From contig JACKCC010000027.1 in assembly GCA_020634245.1 (NCBI GenBank), positions 19,511 to 83,510 on the forward strand: a stretch of DNA of 64,000 bases, read 5' to 3'. The translations under genes and the position numbers were made by a program. This DNA comes from Ardenticatenaceae bacterium. Its GTDB lineage: Bacteria; Chloroflexota; Anaerolineae; Promineifilales; Promineifilaceae. This document shows, piece by piece, positions 18,501 through 25,576 of the stretch (positions are counted from its first letter, which is position 1; each line of letters opens with the position of its first letter). The notes beneath the pieces were generated by a model that saw nothing but the letters and a program-made list of their open reading frames with translations, was not told the origin of the DNA and made no database searches.

Positions 18501-18832
18501 CGCCAGAGCTAATTACGATTGTTGAGCGGGATGATGGCGAAGCTAGGGATGATAGTAGTGGGGAGATCGTTATCCCCGAACCGCCAAAACCAGCTAAGAA
18601 GACGCGTTATTACGGCCGTGTTCAGATTGACCCGCAGCGTGTGAACAAGGATATGGGCTTGATAGTCGAGGAAGTCATCGAGAGACTGACCGGTCTGGTT
18701 GGCTGTGATGTGGAGATTTCCTTGGAAATCAATGCTAAAGTGTCAGAAGGCTTTGATGAAGCCACAATTCGCACGGTAAGTGAAAATAGCCGGACGCTCA
18801 AATTTGACCATCATGAATTTGAGACAAAATAG
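15542..18832 (+). CDS. Swt1-type HEPN domain fused to DUF499 ATPase
   Basis: The 1096-residue protein begins with a HEPN domain of the Swt1 type: NARNDWAHQ near residue 100 gives the R-x4-H motif of HEPN ribonucleases. The DUF499 ATPase follows, with FGGGKTHS near 258 as Walker A and LIIIDEFIAYA near 368 as Walker B. The C-terminus (RVNKDMGLIVEEVIERLTGL) is typical of the family. DUF499 and DUF1156 proteins recur together in defence islands. The HEPN domain could make this an RNA-cleaving effector or a dead scaffold. ACGGCCGT copies reappear from 16.1 kb. Confidence 0.85.
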   Translation: MALSNRERVGRVLDTLRNGLAPFVVREYRMTYRDNFVREIDATLTTYAYELPRDAFKDVNALIDSLDIHNTFNLMLRNWRDVFQDKLGHVGRSYVSELFNARNDWAHQKAFTNDEAYRAADTAKRLLQMISAGDHAAIVDKIANDLLRLRFEAEAKKAKKDTGELKLPETTTLAGLKPWREIVHPHRDVANGRYLQAEFAADLSQVLAGTAEAEYQNPIEFFSRTYLTEGLLNMLVTGVKRLTAQGGDPVVQLQTAFGGGKTHSMLALYHLAGPNFNLSDFPGGDRLAEQIGNVDLPESNRAVLVGTALDPSRPRDYQGTAVHTLWGELAYQIGGAAGYAFVAQADQKGVSPNSNTLLELLDKFGPCLIIIDEFIAYARNIYKVDDLPAGSFDSVMTFLQALTEAVRRSTDSMLLISLPASDIEVGGEAGKAALETLSHIVGRIESVWKPVTATESFEIVRRRLFASEVDYPARDAVLQAFSTMYRNSTGEFPSGVAERAYYERMQSAYPIHPELFDRLYQDWSTLERFQRTRGVLRLMAAVIHQLWTRNDQSLLIMPGTVPLAATPVRNELLRYLPDTWTAVFDKDVDGTESLPLQIDGDVPMLGRYAAARRVARTVFIGSAPSVAGQSVRGLEDVRVRLGSAQPGEPTAVFGDALRRMGSQLTYLYTDGSRYWYDTRPTVNRLAKDRAQGFDPVEVEAEMTARLKKVPKNREFAAFHVAPPDTGDVADEMRVRVVVLPPDATYKRGNGGTEAGKTAQAILENRGSAQRLYKNMLLFIAADQNGMEALETAVRECLAWQSIQDEEEPLNLDAQQRRQVKTSLDKADETVDLRLMEAYSWLLSPVQPDPLGKIEFQANRISGDDNFYDRAARKLKQDGLLIKEWSPDILRMELDRYIWGEGKGWAVSLKQLWEYLAQYCYLPRLFDQAVLETAVRNGVTRGDAPFAYATGVNAEGYHTGLVFRSHGTIYFDNQSLLVHPEHVKEPPPPELITIVERDDGEARDDSSGEIVIPEPPKPAKKTRYYGRVQIDPQRVNKDMGLIVEEVIERLTGLVGCDVEISLEINAKVSEGFDEATIRTVSENSRTLKFDHHEFETK

Positions 18833-18851
18833 TTTATGATTATGCGTGAAC

Positions 18852-18881
18852 TTTACAAACTACGTATTTTCAGAATTATAT
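18852..18881 (+). promoter_or_regulatory. Possible promoter of the small HTH gene
   Basis: TTTACA at 18852-18857 and TTATAT at 18876-18881 are separated by 18 bases in an AT-rich gap. The start codon at 18902 is only about 15 bases past the expected transcription start and has no Shine-Dalgarno. Confidence 0.35.
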
Positions 18882-18901
18882 TCAATTAGTAAACTCACTT
18901 T

Positions 18902-19129
18902 ATGCCTGATGATTCGCTCTCAATAAGCGGAGAAGAAGCTGCTAAAAAGCTAATTTCTCTCGCTGAAGCTGCAAAGCTAAGTGGGCTTTCGCAAGGACAC
19001 CTGCGGTTGTTAGCCAATCAAGAGAAGATATGGGCGGTTAAAATTGGCCGCAACTGGGTAACAACTGAAAAGGCTGTCCAAGCATATTTGTCCACTAACC
19101 CTCGTCCCGGCCCAAAATCAAAAGAGTAG
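18902..19129 (+). CDS. Small helix-turn-helix DNA-binding protein
   Basis: The 75-residue protein reads LISLAEAAKLSGLSQGHLRL and AVKIGRNWVTTEKAVQAYL, a MerR/excisionase-like winged helix in which the first helix pair recognises DNA and the RNWVTT strand forms the wing. Such proteins serve as excisionases or as regulators of neighbouring mobile genes. Its place between the defence block and the recombinase fits either role. Confidence 0.75.
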   Translation: MPDDSLSISGEEAAKKLISLAEAAKLSGLSQGHLRLLANQEKIWAVKIGRNWVTTEKAVQAYLSTNPRPGPKSKE

Positions 19130-19140
19130 CCTGCTCTTTT
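19120..19140 (+). terminator. Weak hairpin after the HTH gene
   Basis: AAAAGAG pairs with CTCTTTT around a seven-base loop overlapping the HTH stop codon. The stem ends in four T residues. It may terminate the defence block transcript. Confidence 0.4.
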
Positions 19141-19169
19141 CCATCGGTCATGACGTATCATTTTTCATA

Positions 19170-19198
19170 TTGATAATTCAGGTCATATCGCATATAAT
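19170..19198 (+). promoter_or_regulatory. Near-consensus sigma70 promoter
   Basis: TTGATA (19170-19175), a 17-base spacer and TATAAT (19193-19198) form an almost perfect promoter. It precedes a structured leader and terminator ahead of the recombinase gene. The spacer end, CATATCGCATATAAT, resembles the minus-strand promoter near 4.5 kb. Confidence 0.75.
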
Positions 19199-19258
19199 AC
19201 AATCAAACATTTTAACAATAGTCGGTCGAGAGAAACGGCCGTTAGCACAAAAGGATAA

Positions 19259-19333
19259 ATGAAAACGCCCCAGATTGGTGCGGGAACACCAACCCAGGGC
19301 TTATCTACAACGCTGATGAGACCAGCATCGTAG
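19259..19333 (+). CDS. 24-codon leader ORF
   Basis: AAAGGATAA precedes an ATG that opens MKTPQIGAGTPTQGLSTTLM and four more residues. The ORF lies wholly inside the structured leader, and the hairpin at 19267-19300 is within it, so ribosome position could alter folding. It may be a regulatory leader peptide or fortuitous. Confidence 0.35.
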   Translation: MKTPQIGAGTPTQGLSTTLMRPAS

Positions 19334-19363
19334 ACTGAGTGTAATGCTATCTGCATGCACACG

Positions 19364-19405
19364 AGTCGTCAATTGCTCTTGTCAGTGATTGACGACTTTT
19401 TTGTT
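19364..19405 (+). terminator. Intrinsic terminator or attenuator before the recombinase gene
   Basis: AGTCGTCAAT (19364-19373) pairs perfectly with ATTGACGACT (19388-19397), followed by TTTTTTGTT. It lies between the promoter at 19.18 kb and the recombinase start, so full-length recombinase mRNA from that promoter requires readthrough. Confidence 0.8.
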
Positions 19406-19445
19406 ACATGGGGTTACCCACCGGGTCAGCCCTGGAAAGGAGAAT

Positions 19446-21182
19446 ATGTCCAATGATTCCCAAACACTTATCCAAGAGCAGCAAACACCTCCCCGGTTCT
19501 TTTCAGCGCCAGGCAAGGATGTGTTTGCTGACCACCCATTGATTGGTTCACGATTAAAACCCGGATGGAAACCCAAGAATCGGAAAACGAAAAAAAGGAA
19601 GGTTAAGATGCGTTACGCGGCTTATGTTCGGATTAGTTCAGAAGAGCAGATTGGTAATTTTTCTATCGATGCCCAAAAACGGGCAATAGAAGCTTGGGTT
19701 GTGGCCAATGGTGGCGTTCTGGCCCAAGTGTATGTTGACGAAGGACACTCCGGGCGCACAGCTGACCGGCCCGCTTTCAAGCGGCTGCGTCGTGATGCCC
19801 GGCGGCGAAAATTTGACGCCATCATCGTCCACAAATTTGATCGCTTCGCCCGTAATCGGACGGATGCATTGGCGATTAAATCTCTGTTACGCCATGATTA
19901 TGGCATCAAGGTTTTTTCGGTCAGCGAACCTTCAGAAGATAGTGACGGCCCAATGGGCGCTCTGATTGAAGGCATCATGGAGTCGGTTGCCGACTGGTAC
20001 AGCCAAAATCTGGCGGCGGAAACAGCCAAAGGTAAGAAGGAGCGAAGCCATCAAGGGAAGCACAATAATCGTGCTCCGTTTGGGTTAAAGAAAAACAAGG
20101 ACATGATCTTGATCCCGGATGTAAATGAACTCCCAGGTCTTATCCTGGCTTTTGAGAGCTATGCAACCAATAAATACAGCGACAGGGACATTGCTCATTT
20201 GCTGAATGAAAAAGGGTATCGCAGTAAAACTGGCAGACGATTTTCCAAAGATACCGTACGAAGCATGTTGCAAAATCGTACTTACCTGGGAAAAATCAAA
20301 TATCAAAAATACAACAGCCGCAAAGACGGCTCACGCTCTTACGAGGCTCCAGTCGAATGGTTTGATGGCCAGCATGATGCTGTTATTAGCGAAGAATTGT
20401 TTGACAAATGTATGGAAGTACGCGCCAGCCGGCGCGTACACCGCCAAGCAACAAAGAGGTTGAATCCTTACTTGTTGCGTGATATCGCCTACTGCTATCG
20501 GTGTTGCAGCAATCCGCCCCAAGAAAAGACATTCCGTTACTACGGCAAAATGCGTGGACAATCCCAATGGCATGGTGAACATCGTTATTATCGCTGTCGG
20601 GCGTCCGATTTGGGCTATAAATGTGAGCAAAAAGGTGTGCCCGTTGAGGTTCTTGACCAACAAATTGTAACAATCCTCATGAACCTGAAGCCGCCCAAAA
20701 ATTGGCGCAAAGGTATCACCAAGGCCATGGGGGAGCTATTGGGTGAACAAAGCCTGGAGGAGCGCCTTCAAGAAATTCGTGACATTATCAACCGCATGGA
20801 CAAGCGTTGGGACAATGGCTTCATCATTGATGAACGAGAATATATGGAACAGCGCATCAAATTACAGATGGAATTGGAGCAATTGAATCCGATACCGGAG
20901 AACGATTTGGAACAAGCAGCAGACTTGTTGGAGAATTTCAAAGCGCATTGGGATCGATTGGAAGGGGATGAAGACGGCCGTCACGATTTGGTCAATTTGA
21001 TTGTGGAACGGGCTTATGTTTATGACGAGAAAATTGTGGCTTTGACCCTGCGCTCAAACTATCACCTGGTGCTTAACCATAAAACAAATGGGCCAACTTA
21101 CTTTGAAGTTGACCCATTATACGCCCACGGGAGCGACGGGGATCGAACCCGCGATCTTCGGCTTGACAGGCCGACGTGTTAA
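19446..21182 (+). CDS. Large serine recombinase (site-specific integrase)
   Basis: The 578-residue enzyme has a resolvase catalytic domain with YVRISSEEQ (nucleophile Ser near residue 64), followed by a recombinase domain (LLNEKGYRSKTGRRFSKDTV), a zinc beta-ribbon (CYRCC and YYRCRA) and a coiled coil (about 430-490). I chose 19446 because AAAGGAG precedes it; an alternative start at MRYAAYV near 19608 also has a good site and would remove a 54-residue Pro/Lys-rich extension. The last 17 codons and the stop lie inside tRNA-Asp, read antisense. It is the presumed integrase of the element occupying the left third of the window. Confidence 0.9.
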   Translation: MSNDSQTLIQEQQTPPRFFSAPGKDVFADHPLIGSRLKPGWKPKNRKTKKRKVKMRYAAYVRISSEEQIGNFSIDAQKRAIEAWVVANGGVLAQVYVDEGHSGRTADRPAFKRLRRDARRRKFDAIIVHKFDRFARNRTDALAIKSLLRHDYGIKVFSVSEPSEDSDGPMGALIEGIMESVADWYSQNLAAETAKGKKERSHQGKHNNRAPFGLKKNKDMILIPDVNELPGLILAFESYATNKYSDRDIAHLLNEKGYRSKTGRRFSKDTVRSMLQNRTYLGKIKYQKYNSRKDGSRSYEAPVEWFDGQHDAVISEELFDKCMEVRASRRVHRQATKRLNPYLLRDIAYCYRCCSNPPQEKTFRYYGKMRGQSQWHGEHRYYRCRASDLGYKCEQKGVPVEVLDQQIVTILMNLKPPKNWRKGITKAMGELLGEQSLEERLQEIRDIINRMDKRWDNGFIIDEREYMEQRIKLQMELEQLNPIPENDLEQAADLLENFKAHWDRLEGDEDGRHDLVNLIVERAYVYDEKIVALTLRSNYHLVLNHKTNGPTYFEVDPLYAHGSDGDRTRDLRLDRPTC

Positions 21183-21200
21183 CCACTACACCACGCCCCC
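21128..21200 (-). tRNA. tRNA-Asp (anticodon GTC)
   Basis: The minus strand folds into a full cloverleaf. The acceptor stem is GGGGGCG pairing with CGCTCCC (one G-T pair), the D arm GTGT/ACAC, the anticodon stem TCGGC/GCCGA with loop CTGTCAA, and the T arm GCGGG-TTCGATC-CCCGT. The discriminator is G and CCA is not encoded. The 3-prime half overlaps the recombinase gene on the other strand and probably served as the integration site. Confidence 0.95.
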
Positions 21201-21266
21201 TAGAATGTGGAGAATAGTATCAAAAATGGCTAAAGTAGTCAAACTTTTGCCATGCCTTTTTGAATC

Positions 21267-22394
21267 TTAGGTTGGCAAGATGGATCGATGTTGGCGTAAT
21301 AGGTTTGCGGCAGCGGCGATGGTTTCTTCTACCGTAACGCCGTTGGTCCAGTCAAATGTGGTTTTAGTTTTGTGCCACAAGGCTGTGACCGGTCCTTGGA
21401 CCACATAGGGACCCGAAACGGCCGGATCGCTGGGACCATAGATAGCCAGCGTGGGACAGCCGACCGCAGCAGCTATGTGGGTTGGGCCAGCATCATTGCC
21501 GATATACAGATCGGCGATTTCACCTAAAGCACCCAGTTCGCCAAGGGTGATGCGTCCAGCCCAATTGGCGGCCGGGGTGTACATAAGACCGTTTATTGTT
21601 TCGGTTAACGGCCGTTCCTTTTTACCCCCTACAAGCAAAATCTGTGCCCGATATTTTTTCGCTAAATGGTTACCTAAGCGCACAAACCGTTCTACTGGCC
21701 ACTGTTTTTTCGAGTTTGTCCGTACCGGATTGGTCCCGCCGCCTGGGTGGATAATGATTAACGGGGTGTCGCCTAGCCAATCTAGCTCATCAATGAGACG
21801 GCGCGTAACGGCCGTTCTTTCCAAATCGGGTGCGTGATATTCCATCCCGACCGAGTTGATGAGTGCAGCATCAATGCCGATTGCTTCGGCCAGAGAAAGA
21901 TAAATTTTCGCTTCATGTTGTTTATCACTGGCGGGTTTGACCGGCAGAGTATGGGCGAAACCACGGCCGTGTACATCTAATCCGATGCGTTGGGAAATAC
22001 CGGCTTGCCAGGCAATGAACGACAGCAGACTGGAGCGGCTGGGGATGAAACAGGTGTCATATTCTTCCTGACGCAGCCGCTCAATGAGGATTTTGATGTC
22101 GCGCCAACGAGCCTGGCCCAATCCGCCGCTGCCGGTGCTGATAAGTTCGGTCAGGCGGGGATTGCCGGCGATGGCCGGTCTGGCCCAATCACTCACGGCC
22201 CAATCAAAGCGGGTTTGCGGATAAGTTTTGTGCAACGCTGCCAGCAGCGGTGTGGTTAACATGACTTGACTGACGCAGCATGGTTTGAGGATGAGCGCTT
22301 TTTGCGGTGGGGTAAACGGCCGTTGACCCCGCAATCGGAACGGAATACTGGCCAATCGCGCAGCCATAGTCGTAAAAATAGTTTCGTGGGGCAT
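21267..22394 (-). CDS. Glycosyltransferase family 9 (heptosyltransferase-like)
   Basis: The 375-residue protein shows the GT9 layout of LPS heptosyltransferases: an N-terminal Rossmann half (LILKPCCVSQVMLTTPLLAAL) and a C-terminal half with IIIHPGGGTNPVRTNSKKQW, GEIADLYIGNDAGPTHIAAA and LAIYGPSDP, which bind the sugar nucleotide. In a lineage often lacking LPS, the acceptor is more likely another envelope glycan or glycolipid. It is the first chromosomal gene beyond the element border and is followed, 45 bases away, by comEA on the same strand. Confidence 0.85.
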   Translation of the reverse strand: MPHETIFTTMAARLASIPFRLRGQRPFTPPQKALILKPCCVSQVMLTTPLLAALHKTYPQTRFDWAVSDWARPAIAGNPRLTELISTGSGGLGQARWRDIKILIERLRQEEYDTCFIPSRSSLLSFIAWQAGISQRIGLDVHGRGFAHTLPVKPASDKQHEAKIYLSLAEAIGIDAALINSVGMEYHAPDLERTAVTRRLIDELDWLGDTPLIIIHPGGGTNPVRTNSKKQWPVERFVRLGNHLAKKYRAQILLVGGKKERPLTETINGLMYTPAANWAGRITLGELGALGEIADLYIGNDAGPTHIAAAVGCPTLAIYGPSDPAVSGPYVVQGPVTALWHKTKTTFDWTNGVTVEETIAAAANLLRQHRSILPT

Positions 22395-22439
22395 GATGAG
22401 CGTGAAACGTGATGCGTGAAGAAAATCACATTTATCGGT

Positions 22440-23078
22440 TCACGGATTATCTCCTACAGTAATCAAATCTTTAACACCGTCAAATTTGGCTTCGCCAATG
22501 CCGGATACGTTCATGAGTTCCTCGATGGTGTTGAAACGGCCGTTTTCATCCCGGTAATTCAAAATCTTTTGCGCCGTACTGGGACCGATGCCGGGCAGCG
22601 CATCCAGTTCATCCAGGTTAGCCGTGTTAATGTTAACCAATCCGCTGCTGCTCGTCACCTCTATTCCATCGCTGGAGCGAGTTAGTGGAGCCGGATCAGA
22701 TACAACGGGTACGGCCGTGTCACTAACCTCGGCCTGCGATGGCACGTAAATTTGCATCCCATCTACCAGCGGTAGAGCCAGATTGACAACGGCCGTGTTT
22801 GCCTCATCCGTCCAACCGCCGGCCGCTTCAATCGCATCACCAATCCGGCTGCCGGGCGGCAGTTCATACACATTGGGTGTTGCCACCTGACCATTCACAT
22901 AAACTTGAATCGGGCCGGGCGTGGCCGTCGGTTCAGGCTGCGGCGTTGGTTTTGGCGGTTCAATGTAAATGGGCGCTGGCCTTGTCCGATTGCTCAACGT
23001 CAAGCCGCCCGCCGTTAAAATCACACCCACAAAAAACGTGATGGCCATCCCGGCCAAATGACTACGATCAAACTTCAC
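22440..23078 (-). CDS. comEA: ComEA-type DNA-binding competence protein
   Basis: The 212-residue protein has an N-terminal membrane anchor (AGMAITFFVGVILTAGGLTL), a Pro/Thr-rich linker, an SLBB domain (IQVYVNGQVATPNVYELPPG) and a C-terminal double helix-hairpin-helix (VNINTANLDELDALPGIGPS, then LMNVSGIGEAKFDGV). This is the standard ComEA architecture; it binds incoming DNA at the cell surface. A GTG start follows GGGAGGG. No comEC or comF is adjacent. Confidence 0.9.
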   Translation of the reverse strand: MKFDRSHLAGMAITFFVGVILTAGGLTLSNRTRPAPIYIEPPKPTPQPEPTATPGPIQVYVNGQVATPNVYELPPGSRIGDAIEAAGGWTDEANTAVVNLALPLVDGMQIYVPSQAEVSDTAVPVVSDPAPLTRSSDGIEVTSSSGLVNINTANLDELDALPGIGPSTAQKILNYRDENGRFNTIEELMNVSGIGEAKFDGVKDLITVGDNP

Positions 23079-23123
23079 CTCGATACCCTCCCAAACTGTT
23101 ATTAGTATTTCAGCTTATCAGCA

Positions 23124-23146
23124 TTTCTGCCTTCTGCCTTCTGATT
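23124..23146. repeat. Tandem heptamer-type repeat (TTCTGCC family)
   Basis: TTCTGCCTTCTGCCTTCTG fills the gap between comEA and rtcB. The same family occurs near 26.2 kb and near 61.15 kb. Confidence 0.7.
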
Positions 23147-24595
23147 TCATCCTTTGATCACGGCGACCGGCACAATACGGGCCACCTTTTTGGCGATACC
23201 GGCTCCATGAACCACTTCAATCACCCGATCGACATCTTTGTATGCCTGCGGCGCTTCTTCGGCCAGACCGGGCATGCTGCCGGCGCGCACATGAATACCG
23301 CTTTCCTCTAATTCCTGGCGCAGTTCCGTGCCGCGAACCGTGCGTTTGGCCTGACTGCGGCTCATCGTGCGCCCTGCGCCGTGGCAGGTGGAGCCAAAAC
23401 TTTGCGCCATCGACTTTTCTGTGCCCACCAGCACCCAACTGGCCGTGCCCATCGAGCCAGGAACCAGAACCGGCTGGCCGATGTCACGATACACATCGGG
23501 CAAGACCGGTGAGCCAGGGCCAAAAGCGCGGGTGGCTCCTTTGCGATGCACACAGACCTGAACGGTACGGCCGTCCACTTCATGCGTCTCAATTTTAGCC
23601 ATATTGTGGGCAATGTCATAAACCTGGTAAACAGTGAAGTTCTTCACCTTGCCGGCCAGCGCCTGCTCAAAGCTGCGCCGGATGTGATGGGTGAGCACCT
23701 GCCGGTTGACAAAAGCGTAATTGGCCGCTGCCTTCATCGCGCCTAGATAATCCTGCCCCTCCCGGCTGCTCAACGGCGCACAAACCAATTCCCGGTCGGG
23801 CAGATGAATGCCGAATTTATGCACGACCTTTTGGAATTCGCGCACATAATCGGTACAAATCTGGTGGCCGAAACCGCGCGAGCCGCAGTGAATCTGCACC
23901 ACAATCTGACCGGGGAACAGCCCCATTCGCTGGGCTGCCTTGTCGTAAAAAATCTCGTCAACCACATCCACTTCGATAAAATGATTACCGGCCCCCAGCG
24001 TGCCAATCTGGTCCAGGCCGCGTTTGAAGGCCCGGTCGCTGACTTTGCTGGCGTCGGCTCCGGCGAGACGGCCGTTCTCTTCCGTGCGCTCTAAATCCAT
24101 GGGTGTGGCGTAGCCGTTTTTGAGCGCCCATTCGCTGCCCTGTTCTACCAACCGTTCCAGTTCATGACGATTCAGCCGGACAGAACCGCCTTGTCCTACG
24201 CCGCTGGGACAGTTGATTTGCAGCAGCGTGGCCAATTCGTCCAGGTACGGCGCAATTTCCTCTTTGTCCAGATGAGTGGCCAGCAGCCGCACGCCGCAGT
24301 TGATATCGTAGCCGACGCCGCCAGGTGAGATGACGCCGTCGGGCAGTTCGGTGGCGATGACGCCGCCGATGGGAAAGCCGTAGCCCTGGTGAATGTCGGG
24401 CATGGCCAGGGCATGTTTGACGATGCCGGGCAGGGTAGCCGTGTTGACCAGTTGATCCAGACTTTTGTCTCCCAAAGCCATTTCCAGCAGTTCGCCATCG
24501 GCGTAAAAACGGGCCGGCACACGCATATCGTGGCGAAATTCTTTGGGAATTTCATGAATATAGGGGGTGATGCGTTTGAAGTCGCTGCGTTTCAT
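23147..24595 (-). CDS. rtcB: RNA-splicing ligase RtcB
   Basis: The 482-residue protein is a full-length RtcB, the GTP- and Mn-dependent ligase that joins 2-prime,3-prime-cyclic phosphate or 3-prime-phosphate RNA ends to 5-prime-OH ends. Visible signatures are GYDINCGVRLL, GTLGAGNHFIEVDVV, QIHCGSRGFGHQI, and the guanylylated-histidine region STCHGAGRTMSRSQAK. A strong CGGAGG ribosome binding site precedes the ATG. It lies directly downstream of archease on the same strand. Confidence 0.97.
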   Translation of the reverse strand: MKRSDFKRITPYIHEIPKEFRHDMRVPARFYADGELLEMALGDKSLDQLVNTATLPGIVKHALAMPDIHQGYGFPIGGVIATELPDGVISPGGVGYDINCGVRLLATHLDKEEIAPYLDELATLLQINCPSGVGQGGSVRLNRHELERLVEQGSEWALKNGYATPMDLERTEENGRLAGADASKVSDRAFKRGLDQIGTLGAGNHFIEVDVVDEIFYDKAAQRMGLFPGQIVVQIHCGSRGFGHQICTDYVREFQKVVHKFGIHLPDRELVCAPLSSREGQDYLGAMKAAANYAFVNRQVLTHHIRRSFEQALAGKVKNFTVYQVYDIAHNMAKIETHEVDGRTVQVCVHRKGATRAFGPGSPVLPDVYRDIGQPVLVPGSMGTASWVLVGTEKSMAQSFGSTCHGAGRTMSRSQAKRTVRGTELRQELEESGIHVRAGSMPGLAEEAPQAYKDVDRVIEVVHGAGIAKKVARIVPVAVIKG

Positions 24596-24603
24596 GGTAC
24601 ACC

Positions 24604-24646
24604 TCCGGTTGTTGGCTGCTGGTTGCTAGTGACCAGTAACCAGCTG
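24604..24646. repeat. Intergenic imperfect inverted repeat (GCTGGTT family)
   Basis: GTTGGCTGCTGGTTGCTAG and CCAGTAACCAGCTGC pair across the archease-rtcB gap. It is a short tandem-repeat-derived hairpin similar in style to the one after 51.89 kb. Confidence 0.55.
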
Positions 24647-25060
24647 CTAAACATCAAATACAATCGCTACTTCCAGACCATCTTCAGTCTCGATGATTTC
24701 CAGATTGTGGAAGGTGACAGCTTTGATGTGTTTTTGTAGTTCATCGGCTTTACCGCCGTGGACGGTGGCGCCGAGACGGGTGGGGGAAATGGATGTGATT
24801 TCAAATGTTTGTCCCACCATCTGCTCAGTCTCGGCCCAATAGGCTAATTCTGTCAGCCAGTCTACCAGCAGGCTTTCGGTGTCGTAGGCTTCCAGTTCAA
24901 CGAAAAGTGTATCATCTTGGGCGATGGCATCCGGGTTGGCGACCATGAGGCTGGCCATGCCCTGGGCGGCGTGAATGAAGAGGTCGGCGAGGGTACGGCC
25001 GTACACCTGCAAAGCCCAATCGGCGGTATGATCGATAATCACAAACGGTTCTTTTGCCAT
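24647..25060 (-). CDS. Archease, RtcB activator
   Basis: From 25060 the product is 137 residues, starting MAKEPFVIIDHTADWALQVY; the DHTAD motif near residue 10 and the C-terminal IETEDGLEVAIVFDV are archease hallmarks. Archease speeds RtcB guanylylation and allows multiple turnovers. A longer frame reaches 25129, but the family start fits 25060. It sits just upstream of rtcB, as in many archaea and bacteria, and faces the DUF3467-translin pair. Confidence 0.92.
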   Translation of the reverse strand: MAKEPFVIIDHTADWALQVYGRTLADLFIHAAQGMASLMVANPDAIAQDDTLFVELEAYDTESLLVDWLTELAYWAETEQMVGQTFEITSISPTRLGATVHGGKADELQKHIKAVTFHNLEIIETEDGLEVAIVFDV

Positions 25061-25222
25061 GACTGCCCAATAATCGTTCCTGACTGACGGACCTGATTTC
25101 ATTGTAACACGGCCGTTTCCCGGACTCAATTATTTGCTGCGTAGAGCCAGGCACTGCTCAAATCTCCAACTTTATGGTAAGCTTTAGGGCAAATCGTTTA
25201 TGCAAATCAAGGAAAATTATCA

Positions 25223-25573
25223 ATGAGTGAAAATCCTGAAGAAACCACGCCGGCTCCGGTTGCGCCGACACCACAAAAAATCGCCATCGACATTCCTAAA
25301 GACGCCCCGGCATTTTACGCCAACCTGGCCTTTATCAGCCATACGCCGGCTGAAGTTGTGCTCGATTTTGCCCAAATGCTGCCGCGGATGCCGCACGGCA
25401 CGGTGAAAGCCCGCGTCATCATGTCACCGATGCATGCCAAATTGTTACATAAGGCATTGGGTCAGAACATCGCCAACTACGAACGGCAGTTTGGTGAAAT
25501 TCGCATGCCCACGACTATTGCCGACCAATTTTTCCGTTTCCCGCAGCAAGGGCCGGACGACAAACAGGAGTAA
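25223..25573 (+). CDS. DUF3467 family protein
   Basis: The 116-residue protein has the DUF3467 core: PAFYANLAFISHTPAEVVLD, FAQMLPRMP, and ARVIMSPMHAKLLHKAL. Function is unknown; the fold is small and cytoplasmic. It is divergent from archease and lies three bases ahead of the translin-like gene, so the two are almost surely one operon. Confidence 0.85.
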   Translation: MSENPEETTPAPVAPTPQKIAIDIPKDAPAFYANLAFISHTPAEVVLDFAQMLPRMPHGTVKARVIMSPMHAKLLHKALGQNIANYERQFGEIRMPTTIADQFFRFPQQGPDDKQE

Positions 25574-25576
25574 TAG

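Larger units (their letters stand above)
19205..19405 (+). ncRNA. Candidate structured leader RNA upstream of the recombinase
   Basis: Between the promoter and the terminator lies about 200 bases with several hairpins. TTGGTG/CACCAA (19275-19292) is nested in GCCC/GGGC (19267-19300), and GATG/CATC and GTGT/ACAC pairs follow. An ACGGCCGT copy lies near 19,236. It could be a stand-alone small RNA or an attenuator that governs recombinase expression by readthrough. I do not recognise an RNA family. Confidence 0.45.

Noticed and set aside
4763..19129. Calling the defence block a standard DISARM system
   Set aside because: Only the DUF3883 helicase resembles a DISARM component. No DUF1998 protein (DrmB) is seen, and the methylase and ATPase belong to the DUF1156/DUF499 group.
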